Shown in pieces: positions 14,803-27,592 of a stretch of 64,000 nt of DNA. Both the position numbers and the translations under genes were made by a program. This DNA is from Kribbella sp. CA-293567. GTDB lineage: Bacteria; Actinomycetota; Actinomycetes; Propionibacteriales; Kribbellaceae. The stretch lies in the NCBI RefSeq assembly GCF_027627575.1, contig NZ_CP114065.1, positions 4,154,001-4,218,000 of the forward strand, in the 5' to 3' direction. Each line of letters opens with the position of its first letter. Position 1 is the first letter of the stretch. The notes under the pieces are model-generated. The model did not search any database and was not told the DNA's origin. It saw only the letters and a list, made by a program, of their open reading frames with translations.

Positions 14803-16698
14803 GTGAGTATGGAAATGACCGCGTGGAACTCGATGTACCACGCCATGCACGCCCAGGACGACAAGCGCCCGTTCTCGAAGGCGACCCTGCTGCGGATCCT
14901 CGCCTTCGCCCGGCCGCACCGCCGGCAGCTGATCCTGTTCCTGGTGCTGAGCGTGGCCGCCGCCGTGCTCGCCGTGGCCACCCCGATCCTGGCCGGCCGG
15001 GTGGTCGACGCGATCGTCAACGGCAAGGCGGTCAGCGTCGTGGTCTGGCTGGCCGGCGTGATCGCGCTGATCGCGGTCGCCGAGGCGGGGATCGGGCTGC
15101 TCACCCGCTGGCTGTCGGCCGGGATCGGCGAGGGGCTGATCCTCGACCTGCGGACCGCGGTCTTCGACCACATCCAGAAGATGCCGATCGCGTTCTTCAC
15201 CCGGACGAGGACCGGAGCCCTCGTCTCCCGGCTGAACAACGACGTGATCGGCGCTCAGCGGGCCTTCAGCGACACCCTGTCCGGTGTCGTCAGCAACGTG
15301 GTGATGCTCGCACTGACGCTGGTGGTGATGCTGCAGATGTCCTGGCAGATCACGCTGCTGGCGCTGGTGATCCTGCCGATCTTCGTGATCCCGGCTCGCC
15401 GGGTGGGCAGCAAGCTGGCCGCGCTGGAGCGGGAGGCGGCCAACTACAACGCCACCATGAGCACGCAGATGACGGAGCGGTTCTCGGCGCCGGGGGCGAC
15501 GCTGGTCAAGCTGTTCGGCCGGCCGGCGCGTGAGTCGCACGAGTTCGCGGTCCGGGCCTCGCGGGTGCGCGACATCGGCGTCCGGACCGCGATGGTGCAG
15601 TGGCTCTTCGTGACCGCGCTGACGCTGGTGTCGGCGCTGGCTCTGGCCGTCGTCTACGGGCTGGGTGGCTTCTACGCGCTGCGCGATCAGCTCGACGCCG
15701 GCACGGTGGTGGCGATGGCGTTGCTGCTGACCCGGCTCTACTCCCCCCTGACCGCGCTGGCGAGCGCGCGGCTCGAGGTGATGACGGCGCTGGTCAGCTT
15801 CGAGCGGGTCTTCGAGGTGCTCGACCTCGAGCCCCTGATCAAGGACAAGCCGGACGCGGTCAAGGTGCCGGACGGACCGGTGTCGGTCGAGTTCTCGAAG
15901 GTGCGGTTCGCCTATCCGTCCGCGGACAAGGTGTCGCTGGCCTCGCTGGAGGAGGTGGCCAAACTCGACACCCGCGGCGGCGTCGAGGTGCTGCACGAGA
16001 TCTCGTTCAAGGCCGAGCCGGGGCAGATGGTCGCGCTGGTCGGATCGTCCGGCGCCGGCAAGTCGACGATCGCGCAACTGATCCCCCGGCTGTACGACGT
16101 GGACTCGGGCTCGGTGCGGCTCGCCGGGGTGGACGTGCGCGACGTGTCGGCGGAGTCGCTGCGGGAGACCCTCGGAATGGTGACGCAGGACGGGCACCTG
16201 TTCCACGACTCTCTTCGCGAGAACCTGCTGCTCGCTCGGCCGGAGGCGACCGAGGACGAGCTCTGGGAAGCACTCACCCGGGCACGGCTGCTCGACCTGG
16301 TGCGGGCGCTGCCGGACCAGCTGGAGACAGTGGTCGGTGAGCGCGGGTACCGCTTCTCCGGTGGCGAGCGGCAACGCCTGACCATCGCGCGGCTGCTGCT
16401 GGCCCAACCGCGGGTCGTGATCCTGGACGAGGCGACCGCGGCGCTGGACTCCACCTCCGAGGCCGCAGTACAGGCTGCCCTGGCCGAGGCACTGAACGGG
16501 CGGACGGCGGTCGTGATCGCGCACCGGCTCTCCACCATCCGGGCGGCCGACCAGATTCTGGTGATCGAGGACGGCCGGATCATCGAGCAGGGCACGCACA
16601 CCGAGCTGCTGGCGGCCGGCGGGCGGTACGAGGAGCTTCACCGGACGCAGTTCGAGCAGGCTGGGGTGACCGGGGACGTCCCGGTCGGAGCTGTCTGA
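14803..16698 (+). CDS. ABC exporter, single-gene (homodimeric type)
   Basis: A 631-residue half-transporter with six membrane segments and a complete ATPase domain: Walker A GSSGAGKST, signature FSGGERQR, Walker B VVILDEATAALD, H-loop IAHRLST. All motifs are canonical, so it should work as a homodimer, unlike the pair at 9450-13237. The GTG at 14803 has GGAG 7 bases upstream; the ATG at 14809 is an alternative. The divergent TetR gene probably controls it. The exported substrate is unknown. Confidence 0.9.
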   Translation: MSMEMTAWNSMYHAMHAQDDKRPFSKATLLRILAFARPHRRQLILFLVLSVAAAVLAVATPILAGRVVDAIVNGKAVSVVVWLAGVIALIAVAEAGIGLLTRWLSAGIGEGLILDLRTAVFDHIQKMPIAFFTRTRTGALVSRLNNDVIGAQRAFSDTLSGVVSNVVMLALTLVVMLQMSWQITLLALVILPIFVIPARRVGSKLAALEREAANYNATMSTQMTERFSAPGATLVKLFGRPARESHEFAVRASRVRDIGVRTAMVQWLFVTALTLVSALALAVVYGLGGFYALRDQLDAGTVVAMALLLTRLYSPLTALASARLEVMTALVSFERVFEVLDLEPLIKDKPDAVKVPDGPVSVEFSKVRFAYPSADKVSLASLEEVAKLDTRGGVEVLHEISFKAEPGQMVALVGSSGAGKSTIAQLIPRLYDVDSGSVRLAGVDVRDVSAESLRETLGMVTQDGHLFHDSLRENLLLARPEATEDELWEALTRARLLDLVRALPDQLETVVGERGYRFSGGERQRLTIARLLLAQPRVVILDEATAALDSTSEAAVQAALAEALNGRTAVVIAHRLSTIRAADQILVIEDGRIIEQGTHTELLAAGGRYEELHRTQFEQAGVTGDVPVGAV

Positions 16699-16757
16699 AT
16701 CCGTTGCAGAGCGGCAGTTCGACGTAGGTGGTGGTCTGATCGAGAGGGAGTGCGGGC

Positions 16758-19645
<2,888 letters not shown>

Positions 19646-19649
<4 letters not shown>

Positions 19650-20869
19650 GCGGCGAAGAGGCGCGCGGGTTCCCTGCCTTCCCGGCGCAGGGCGGCCGAC
19701 GCAGTACGCGCGGAAAGTCGTGGTGGGGCCGCGCCTGGGTGCAGGCGCTGGAGGACACCTCACTGGACTCGGACCAACTGCGGAAAGGACGCCGTACGGC
19801 GAACTCGGGGCAGGTCGGCACGATCACCATCAGTCCCGGACGGCTCGCGGCGACCGTGTACGCGCCGGACGACGTCTACGAGGCCGTCGTGGAGGTCGAT
19901 CGGCTCGACGATGACGAGTGGGCGCGCTTCCTGGATCAGGTCGCGGCCCGGGCCGGCCACATCGCGGCGCTGCTGGACGGTGAGATGCCGCACGACCTGG
20001 TCGAGGCGGCCGCCGACGCCGGGGTTCCGCTGCTCCCCGGGATCGGTGATCTGGACCCGAGCTGCACCTGCGACGGGTGGGAGCTGCCCTGCCAGCATGC
20101 TGCCGGACTCTGCTACCAAGCGGGTTGGCTGCTGGACGAAGATCCTTTCGTTCTGCTGCTCCTTCGAGGGCGCTCGCGGGAGACGTTGCTCGAAGATCTC
20201 CAGCGACGTTCCTCGACGGCGGCTGCCGCTGTCGTCGCTCCACCAGAACTCGAAGGGGTGGCAGCCACTGCGGCGGTTTCGGTGGCCGGTGACCTCCCAG
20301 AGCTCCCTGCGCTCCCTCCCAAGCTCAGCCTCGAAGACCTGGTCGTCACCGGTACTCAACCGCTGGCCGACCTGGAGCCGGCGACCTTGCCGCTTCTCGT
20401 CCTCGACGCTGCCAGACGAGCCCGCGCCCAACTCAACGCCCTGCTCTCCGGCGCCCCCGATCCATGGATTCTCGACGAGTGGCAAGACAGCATCCGGCTG
20501 GCCGCCGACTATCCAGTACTGCGTGACCGCGTCGCCGCAGCCTGGGATCGGCCCGCGGCCGTTGCCCTCGGCGTCCGAGCCTGGTCATACGGCGGCGCTC
20601 CCGGCCTGGACGTCCTGGAGCACACCTGGACTCCCGACCCAGGTGAGATCGCGCGAGCCCGCACCGAACTCCAGGCTGCCGTCGACGGCGACCTGCAAGT
20701 CACCGTCGACCACAACCGCCTGACCACTGCCGGGGCCGTCCAGGTCCAGACCCGCTTGGACCGCACCGGCCGCTGGCATCCCTACCAGCTGATAGCCGGT
20801 GAATGGCAACCCACCGGCCCGCCCGACCGTGACCCCACCGCAGCCCTCGCCGGCCCGGACGGTTGGTGA
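19646..20869 (+). CDS. SWIM zinc-finger protein, partner of the SNF2 helicase
   Basis: 407 residues from the ATG at 19646, which overlaps the helicase stop as ATGA. The N-terminus reads RSTRGKSWWGRAWVQALE, typical of this family. The SWIM CxC-xn-CxH motif is Cys140, Cys142, Cys149, His151 (SCTCDGWELPCQH), a zinc site for nucleic-acid or protein binding. The C-terminal half is acidic and low in motifs. Translational coupling with the SNF2 protein suggests a shared complex; the biological role is not established. Confidence 0.88.
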
Positions 20870-20888
20870 ACCGGCCCGGAGCCATGAC

Positions 20889-20932
20889 AACGTTGACCTG
20901 CGCCTCTGCGGCCACTACGTTCTCTGAACGTT
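20889..20932 (+). promoter_or_regulatory. Promoter of the GH97 gene with flanking AACGTT sites
   Basis: -35 TTGACC (20893-20898), 17-bp spacer, -10 TACGTT (20916-20921). The palindrome AACGTT overlaps the -35 box (20889-20894) and recurs just past the -10 box (20927-20932), as expected for a regulator-bound promoter. Confidence 0.6.
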
Positions 20933-20974
20933 GCGGAGGGTCCTCCGCTCCCTCGCCCGGCAGAAGAGGCACCG

Positions 20975-23900
20975 ATGACAACCGAAAGCGCTGAGCCGAG
21001 AGGACGGCGGGCAGGACTGCTCGCGCTGGCCGCGGCCGTCCTGTTTTCAGGAGCGATCGTGGTCGTTCCCGCCAGCGCCGAGGGAAGTGCCGAAGGACCC
21101 GTCTCCGGCCAGCTCACTGAGGTCGCCGGGGACGGCGTACAGGTTGTCGAGTCGCCGGATGGGGACTTGCGGGTCGCTGTCGCGAGCGAGGGCGGGCGCC
21201 TCACCTACAGCGTGAGCAACGGCAGCAAGGTTCTCGTCGGTGCGTCCGGGCTCGGGGTCGAGTTGGCCGGACGTCCCAGCCTCACCCAGGGCATGACGAT
21301 CGAGTCCGTCGAGCGGCGCGCGATCGACGAGACCTGGACGCCGGTCTGGGGTACGTCGAGCAAGATCCGCAACCACGCGAGTGAACTCACCGTCCACGCG
21401 ACCCAAGCCGGTACGGACTTCAAGCTCGACCTGGTCTTCCGGGTCTTCGACGACGGAGTGGGCTTCCGTTACCGCTTCCCCGACCAGCCGGGCCTGGACT
21501 CCTACACCGTCACCGCCGAGCAGACCGAGTTCGCCCTCGCCCCGGCCGCGAGAAGCTGGTCGATCCCTGCCGGGAAGACCTGGTCCGCCGACGAGCAGCA
21601 CTATCGCGACCTGCCGCTGACCGGTGTCGCGACCGCCCAGACTCCGATCACCGTCTTGCCTGCCGCGGACTCCTACCTCGTCGTGCACGAGGCGGACCTG
21701 ACCGACTACCCGAGCATGACGCTGAAGTCGGTGCCCGGTAAGCCCGGCCGGTTCTTCAGCGACCTGATCGCGCTTCCGGACGGCACGAAAGCCAAGCTGA
21801 GCGGCGAGTTCTCCACCCCGTGGCGCACCTTGACCGTCGGTGAGCGCCCCGGCGACCTCGGCGAATCCCACCTGATCGAGAACCTCAACGACCCGTGCGC
21901 GATCTGCGCCGACACCTCCTGGATCAAGCCCGCGACGTACGTCGGCGTCTGGTGGGAGCTGCAGCGCCGGGCCACCACCTGGACGGCCGGGCCGAAGCAC
22001 GGCGCGACCACCGCGCAGGTCAAGCAGTACATCGATCTCGCCAAGGACGCAGGCGCCGAATTCGTCCTCGCCGAAGGCTGGAACACCAATGCCGGTGGTT
22101 CGTGGGCCGGCCAGGACTTCCTCACCCCGCAGACCGACTTCGATCTGCCCGAGGTCCTCCGGTACGCCGAGGCCAACGGCGTCGGGTACATCGCGCACAA
22201 CGAGACCCGGGGCGACATCGACTACTACGACCGGAACCTGGAGAAGATCTTCTCCCGGTACGAGGCGCTCGGCATCCACGCGATCAAGACCGGCTACGCC
22301 ACCAAGTTCCTGCTCGGCGGGGTGAACCGCAGCCACTACGACCAGGAAGCCGTCCGGCACTACCAGCGGGTGACCGAGGCCGCGGCCCGGCACCGGATCA
22401 CGGTCGACGCCCACGAGGCGATCAAGCCCACCGGCCTGGCCCGCACCTACCCGAACCTGATGACGGGTGAGGGCGTGGCCGGGATGGAGATGCAGAACTA
22501 CATGGGCGCCAACGGCAACCCACCCGCCCAAGCGACAATCCTTCCCTTCACCCGGTTCATGGGCGGCCCCGCCGACTACACGCCCGGCGTCCTCGACGTC
22601 ACCTGGGATCCGGCCCGGCTCGGCACCCGTGTCCAGACCACCTCGGCGGCGCAACTCGCGCTCTACCCGACCTTCTTCAGCCCGCTCCAGATGCTCGCGG
22701 ACACGCCCGAGAACTACGCTGCGCATCCAGGCTTCGCGTTCCTGAAGAACCTGCCGACGACATGGGACGAGACCCGCGTCCTGGACAGCGTCATCGGTGA
22801 CCACACCACGACGGCCCGGCGCAGCGGCGACACCTGGTACCTCGGCGCGGTCACGGACGAGAACAGCCGCTCCCTTCGAGTGCCGCTGTCCTTCCTCTCC
22901 CCCGGCGCCTACGTGGCCGAGAGCTATGCCGACGCGCAACAGACCAGCTGGAAAGGCGATCCGAAGCCGATCGAGATCCGCAAGACGCTGGTCCGGTCGT
23001 CCACGCTGCTGAACATGTCACTCGTCGGCGCGGGCGGCCAAGCGGTCCGGCTCAAGCCCGCAACTGCGGCGGATCTCGGCGAACTCCCTTGGTACGCGGC
23101 ACCAAAGGCGCAGTACGGGACTCCGACGGCAGTGCTGAACTCCGTTACCCAGCAGCTCACCGTGAAGGCTCCACTCATCAACACCGGCAGCACAGTGGCC
23201 GAGTTCCGGACCCAGGTGTTCCTCGACGGCCGGGCCGCCGGTGCAGCGCAGCAGGTCCGTGTCGCGGGTGGCGGGACCCGGATCGCCGAGTGGGTGCTCC
23301 CCGCCTCCGAGGTATCCGACCGGGACTTCCGGGTCGCGGTGGGAGCTCCGACCGGCGAGCGTGGCGAGTCCGTTCTGGTCGAACAAACCCAGTCCCTGCT
23401 CGAGCTGGTGCGGGAGCTGCGAAGGACCAGCCGGCTGTCCCCGTCCGCGATGGCAACCCTGCAGCCCACGATCACCAAAGCCGAGACCGTACTCCGTGCC
23501 GGCGACGTGACCGGCCGTCTTCTGGCTCTGCAGGAGCTACGGCTCGCCCTCTACGGCCTTCCCCTTTCCGACGTGTCCGCGCAGGCCCGCACCGCCATCG
23601 ACGACAACCTCGCCGCTCGTCTCGGTCGGCCGCTCGGCCTGTTCTCCCTCGCGCTGAAGGTACGGACGGCTACCGACTCAGGAGCGCTTGAACCGGCCTT
23701 GGCCGACCGATTGGCCACGGAGGTCAGAAGCGGGATCACCGCGGCGGTCGCCAACGATGTCGTGGGCATGAGAGCGGCCCTCAACCGCTTCACCGTACTG
23801 GTCGAGGCTGGACCGATCCCTCCCGAACTCGCGGCCGAGCTGCTGGCCGCCGGCGGCTTGTTCGCCACCGGGCCCCGCAAGCTCGAGGCGGAGTCCGCGC

Positions 23901-24280
23901 AGCTCATCAGCGGCGCATGCCTGCGCACCGACCATCCTGGCTACACCGGCACCGGCTTCGTGGCCTGCCTGAAGACCAAGGCCAGCGGCGTACGGTTCAC
24001 CGCACCGGTCGCCGCCGACGGCCTCTTCGTCGTCCGCCTCCGCTACGCCAACGGCATGGGCGCCACCCAGACCATGACGCTCAGCAGCGGAACCCGGTCG
24101 ACTCGCCTTCAGCTTCCCGCGTTGGCCAACTGGGACGTCTGGTCGGATCATCAAGTCAGCCTGCCGCTCAGCCAAGCCGCTCCGCTGGACTTCGTGTTCG
24201 GCCCGGACGACAACGGCAACGTCAACCTGGACTCCATCAGCCTCGAACCCGACCCCGGCGTGATCCACCGACAGCAGTAG
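20975..24280 (+). CDS. Secreted glycoside hydrolase family 97 with C-terminal CBM35-like domain
   Basis: 1101 residues, against 650-750 for a plain GH97. A signal peptide (AGLLALAAAVLFSG, cleavage near ASA-EG) is followed by the GH97 N-terminal beta-sandwich, a TIM barrel with VGVWWELQRR, AHNETRG (Glu410), HEAIKPTGLARTYPN (Glu481) and GEGVAGMEM (Glu499), and a C-terminal sandwich. Gly440 in IKTGYA sits where, as I recall, retaining GH97 enzymes have the Asp nucleophile, so an inverting alpha-glucosidase-like mechanism is inferred. A helical stretch (about 805-965) and a CBM35-like domain (from about 970, KLEAESAQLISG to NVNLDSISLEP) follow. RBS AGAAGAGG precedes the ATG. Confidence 0.88.
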   Translation: MTTESAEPRGRRAGLLALAAAVLFSGAIVVVPASAEGSAEGPVSGQLTEVAGDGVQVVESPDGDLRVAVASEGGRLTYSVSNGSKVLVGASGLGVELAGRPSLTQGMTIESVERRAIDETWTPVWGTSSKIRNHASELTVHATQAGTDFKLDLVFRVFDDGVGFRYRFPDQPGLDSYTVTAEQTEFALAPAARSWSIPAGKTWSADEQHYRDLPLTGVATAQTPITVLPAADSYLVVHEADLTDYPSMTLKSVPGKPGRFFSDLIALPDGTKAKLSGEFSTPWRTLTVGERPGDLGESHLIENLNDPCAICADTSWIKPATYVGVWWELQRRATTWTAGPKHGATTAQVKQYIDLAKDAGAEFVLAEGWNTNAGGSWAGQDFLTPQTDFDLPEVLRYAEANGVGYIAHNETRGDIDYYDRNLEKIFSRYEALGIHAIKTGYATKFLLGGVNRSHYDQEAVRHYQRVTEAAARHRITVDAHEAIKPTGLARTYPNLMTGEGVAGMEMQNYMGANGNPPAQATILPFTRFMGGPADYTPGVLDVTWDPARLGTRVQTTSAAQLALYPTFFSPLQMLADTPENYAAHPGFAFLKNLPTTWDETRVLDSVIGDHTTTARRSGDTWYLGAVTDENSRSLRVPLSFLSPGAYVAESYADAQQTSWKGDPKPIEIRKTLVRSSTLLNMSLVGAGGQAVRLKPATAADLGELPWYAAPKAQYGTPTAVLNSVTQQLTVKAPLINTGSTVAEFRTQVFLDGRAAGAAQQVRVAGGGTRIAEWVLPASEVSDRDFRVAVGAPTGERGESVLVEQTQSLLELVRELRRTSRLSPSAMATLQPTITKAETVLRAGDVTGRLLALQELRLALYGLPLSDVSAQARTAIDDNLAARLGRPLGLFSLALKVRTATDSGALEPALADRLATEVRSGITAAVANDVVGMRAALNRFTVLVEAGPIPPELAAELLAAGGLFATGPRKLEAESAQLISGACLRTDHPGYTGTGFVACLKTKASGVRFTAPVAADGLFVVRLRYANGMGATQTMTLSSGTRSTRLQLPALANWDVWSDHQVSLPLSQAAPLDFVFGPDDNGNVNLDSISLEPDPGVIHRQQ

Positions 24281-24313
24281 CCACTTCGCCTCGACCCCTG
24301 GGAGAGTTGTTCG

Positions 24314-26083
24314 ATGACCTTCACCACCCGGCCTACCCTGCGCGGCACGTTCGGGATGGTCTCGTCGACGCACTGGCTGGCTTCCCAGTCGGCCATGCGG
24401 ATCCTGGAACTGGGTGGCAACGCGTTCGACGCGGCGGCGGCCGCCGGGTTCGTGCTGCACGTCGTGGAGCCGCACCTCAACGGTCCCGCCGGTGAGGTGC
24501 CCGCCATCATCGCGACCGCGAAGGACCCGGCGCCACGAGTGCTCTGCGGACAAGGGCCGGCTCCGGCAGGCGCCACGATCGAGCACTTCCGGGACCTCGG
24601 GTTGACGATCATTCCGGGCTCGGGACCGCTGGCAGCCGCAGTACCGGGTGCTGTTGACGCCTGGTTCCTCCTCCTGCGGGATCACGGCTCGATGCCGCTC
24701 AGGACCGTGCTGGAGCCTGCCATCGGCTATGCCCGCAACGGCCACCCGCTGGTCCCCCAGGTCGGGGAAACTGTCGACCGGGTCCGGGAGCTGTTCACTG
24801 AGCACTGGCCGACCTCGGCCGAGCTGTGGTTGCAATCGGGCCGCGCGCCCCGGCCCAACGCGCTGTTTCGCAACTCGGCCTACGCCGACACGCTGGAGCG
24901 GCTGCTGGTCAGTGCCGAAGAGGCAGGATCCGACCGAGTCGCACAGCTCGAACGGGCTCGGGAGACCTGGCGGGAAGGATTCGTCGCGGAGACGATCGAT
25001 CGCTTCTCCCGGTTGCCGCATCGCGATTCCAGTGGCGCAGACCATGCCGGCCTGATCACGGGCGACGACCTGGCGGCGTACGAGGCGAGCTGGGAGCAGC
25101 CGGCGACGCTCGACTGGCACGGGCACACTGTCGCCAAGACCGCTCCTTGGGGGCAAGGGCCGGCGCTGCTGCAGTCGCTGGCGGTGCTGGCTGAGCTCGG
25201 TGACCCGAGGTCGCTCGACCTGACCGGCGCCGAGGCGGTCCACACGATCACCGAGATCACCAAGCTGTCTTACGCCGATCGTGAGGCCTGGTACGGCGAT
25301 GGCGTCGACGTATCGCTCGAGACGTTGCTCTCACCGGCCTATGCGGCGCAGCGTGCCGCCCTCGTGGGGGCGAAGGCTTCCTACGATCTGCGGCCAGGCA
25401 ACCCCGATGGCCGTACGCCGCGCCTGCCTACGGCCGTCGCAGGAGTGGAAGGCGACGCGAGCACCGGTGAGCCGACGGTGTCGGCCGATGGCGTCACGCG
25501 CGGCGACACCTGTCACGTCGACGTGATCGACCAGTGGGGCAACGTCATCTCCGCGACTCCGAGCGGCGGATGGTTGCAGTCGTCGCCGACGATTCCGGAG
25601 CTCGGCTTCTGTCTGGGGAGCCGGCTGCAGATGTTCTGGCTGGAGGAAGGGCTGGCGTCGTCCCTCGCACCCGGATTGCGGCCGCGGACCACGCTGACGC
25701 CCACTCTGGTACTGCGCGACGGCGTACCGGTGCTTGCGTGTGGGTCACCCGGCGGCGACCAGCAGGACCAATGGCAACTGCTCTTCCTGCTGCGGCATCT
25801 CGCGGGCGGGCAGGACCTGCAGGAGGCGATCGACGCGCCCGCGTGGCACACCACCGCGTTCCCGTCGTCCTTCTACCCCCGCGCGACCGAGCCCGGCAAC
25901 CTGACCATCGAGAGCCGGCTAGGACCGGCCGTGCGAGCTGCGTTGATCGGCAAAGGCCACCGGGTCGTTGAGACCGATCCCTGGAGTCTCGGGCGGCTCT
26001 GCGCTGTCGCGCGCACTCCCGACGGCGTACTGGCTGCCGGCGCCAATCCCCGAGGAATGCAGGGCTACGCCACCGGCCGTTGA
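24314..26083 (+). CDS. Gamma-glutamyltransferase family Ntn-hydrolase
   Basis: 589 residues resembling gamma-glutamyltransferase/acylase Ntn-hydrolases, which are made as a precursor and self-cleave before a Thr. That residue is Thr399 in GDTCHVDVIDQWGN. The N-terminal part has GGNAFDAAAAAGFVLHVVEP as in the family, and the small subunit has LACGSPGGDQQDQWQL. No signal peptide is visible, unlike classical secreted GGT, so it may act in the cytoplasm on an unknown amide. GGGAGAG lies upstream of the ATG. The tail overlaps the convergent GntR gene by 19 bp. Confidence 0.85.
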   Translation: MTFTTRPTLRGTFGMVSSTHWLASQSAMRILELGGNAFDAAAAAGFVLHVVEPHLNGPAGEVPAIIATAKDPAPRVLCGQGPAPAGATIEHFRDLGLTIIPGSGPLAAAVPGAVDAWFLLLRDHGSMPLRTVLEPAIGYARNGHPLVPQVGETVDRVRELFTEHWPTSAELWLQSGRAPRPNALFRNSAYADTLERLLVSAEEAGSDRVAQLERARETWREGFVAETIDRFSRLPHRDSSGADHAGLITGDDLAAYEASWEQPATLDWHGHTVAKTAPWGQGPALLQSLAVLAELGDPRSLDLTGAEAVHTITEITKLSYADREAWYGDGVDVSLETLLSPAYAAQRAALVGAKASYDLRPGNPDGRTPRLPTAVAGVEGDASTGEPTVSADGVTRGDTCHVDVIDQWGNVISATPSGGWLQSSPTIPELGFCLGSRLQMFWLEEGLASSLAPGLRPRTTLTPTLVLRDGVPVLACGSPGGDQQDQWQLLFLLRHLAGGQDLQEAIDAPAWHTTAFPSSFYPRATEPGNLTIESRLGPAVRAALIGKGHRVVETDPWSLGRLCAVARTPDGVLAAGANPRGMQGYATGR

Positions 26084-26766
26084 GCATCAGCTGCCGAGGG
26101 AGCGACCAAGGCGGCCGTGGCGGCAGCCACCACATGATCGCGTGCTGCCTCCGTGGCGGCGGCGGGGTCGCCGGCGGCGATCGCGTCGACCACCCGGATG
26201 TGTTCCTTCCACGAGTGCGGCGCGCGCTCGGCCGCGCCGAGGCGGAAGACCCAGTGGACGTGGTGGTACATCGCGGCCGACAGCGACCCCAGCCACCGGT
26301 TCCCGCTGATCTCGATGACCGCGAGGTGCAGCGCACTGTTCAGCTCGGCGACCAGATCGAAGTCTCCTGCCTCGGTCGCGGCGCTCGCGTCTTCCAGCAA
26401 CTGCCGCAACCGAGCAACGTCCGCCTCGGAAGCCCGCTCTGCCGCCAGCCCGGCGGCGAGCGTCTCCAACTGCTCGCGAACGGCGAAGAGATCCCGGATC
26501 GCCGGCTCGTCCAGCGTCACCACCACGGCACCGCGCCGCGGCAAGATCTGCACGAACCCTTCGGCCTCCACCACCCGCAGCGCCTCCCGGACCGGATTGC
26601 GGGAGACCCCGAAGTCGTCCGCCAGCCGGTTCTCGGTCAGCCGCTCACCCTGCGCGTACTCACCGTCGACGATCCGCCGCCGCAGCTCGACCAGCACCTG
26701 GTCCCTGAGCGCGAGGTGATCCCCTCCGATCGTTCGCGCCTGATTTCCCCCGTACCGCGTCTCCAC
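26065..26766 (-). CDS. GntR (FadR/FCD subfamily) transcriptional regulator
   Basis: 233 residues. Winged HTH near residues 20-85 (LTENRLADDFGVSRNPVREA), then an FCD helical domain (about 95-220) with conserved His/Asp positions for a metal or organic-acid ligand (ELNSALHLAV, KEHIRVVDAI, ARDHVV). Convergent with the gamma-glutamyltransferase-like gene and overlapping it by 19 bp; regulation of that gene is possible but not shown. Confidence 0.9.
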   Translation of the reverse strand: METRYGGNQARTIGGDHLALRDQVLVELRRRIVDGEYAQGERLTENRLADDFGVSRNPVREALRVVEAEGFVQILPRRGAVVVTLDEPAIRDLFAVREQLETLAAGLAAERASEADVARLRQLLEDASAATEAGDFDLVAELNSALHLAVIEISGNRWLGSLSAAMYHHVHWVFRLGAAERAPHSWKEHIRVVDAIAAGDPAAATEAARDHVVAAATAALVAPSAADAQRPVA

Positions 26767-26895
26767 CCCGAGCTCCCCTCCTGGCCTGCCAGCGTTCGGG
26801 CAGCACCCTACCCGCAGCCGCCGACACGTCCGGTCGATGCCCGAAAGCCACCAGGACGGCGCCGGTCGGTGAGTGGGCGAAGCCGGGCCGGTGGC

Positions 26896-27558
26896 TCAGG
26901 CGAGGCCGGCGTCGTGGGCCAGCAGAGCCACCTGCACCCGGTTGTTGAGATCCAGCTTCGTCAGTACGCGGGTCAGGTGCGTCTTCACCGTGGGGACGCC
27001 CATCGACAGTCCGGCCGCGATCTCCGCGTTGCTCTTGCCCTGGGCAACAGCCGCGGCGACCTCGCGTTCGCGCTCGGTGAGCTTCGCCAGTACGCCGAGA
27101 GCGCGGTCGCGCCGGCTCTGGTCATCGGGCCCGGCCACGTAGTCCATCAGCTGCCGGGTCACCGCACCGGACAGGATCGGGTCTCCCCCGGCGACCTTGA
27201 CCACCGCGTCGAGAATCTCCTGTGGTGCGGCGTCCTTCAGCAGGAATCCCGCCGCTCCCGCTCGCAACGCCTGCAGCAGGTGCTCCTCGGACCCGAACGT
27301 CGTCAGAATGACCACCTCCGGCGCCTCTGCCCGCCCACGGATCAGCTCGGTCGCCGTCAGCCCGTCCATCACCGGCATCGTGATGTCCATCAGCACCACG
27401 TCCGGCCGCAACTCCAGCACCGCGTCCACAGCGGCCCGTCCGTCGCCGACGTCCCCGACGATCTCCAGTTCGGGAGCGCCGCCGAGCATGGCCCGCAGAC
27501 CGGCCCGCACCAACGCGTCGTCGTCAACCACCAGCATCCGGACCACCATGCCCGGCAT
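26896..27558 (-). CDS. NarL/LuxR-type response regulator
   Basis: 220 residues. Receiver domain with VVDDDALVRAGL, phospho-acceptor Asp58 in VVLMDITMPVMDG, and the conserved Lys in FLLKDA. The C-terminal LuxR HTH reads LTEREREVAAAVAQGKSNAEI. The gene follows the histidine kinase gene by 34 bp, so the two form a two-component system. The DNA targets are unknown. Confidence 0.93.
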   Translation of the reverse strand: MPGMVVRMLVVDDDALVRAGLRAMLGGAPELEIVGDVGDGRAAVDAVLELRPDVVLMDITMPVMDGLTATELIRGRAEAPEVVILTTFGSEEHLLQALRAGAAGFLLKDAAPQEILDAVVKVAGGDPILSGAVTRQLMDYVAGPDDQSRRDRALGVLAKLTEREREVAAAVAQGKSNAEIAAGLSMGVPTVKTHLTRVLTKLDLNNRVQVALLAHDAGLA

Positions 27559-27592
27559 CGTAGCCGTCAGTCCCGGCCCGGCATCGGAGCCG

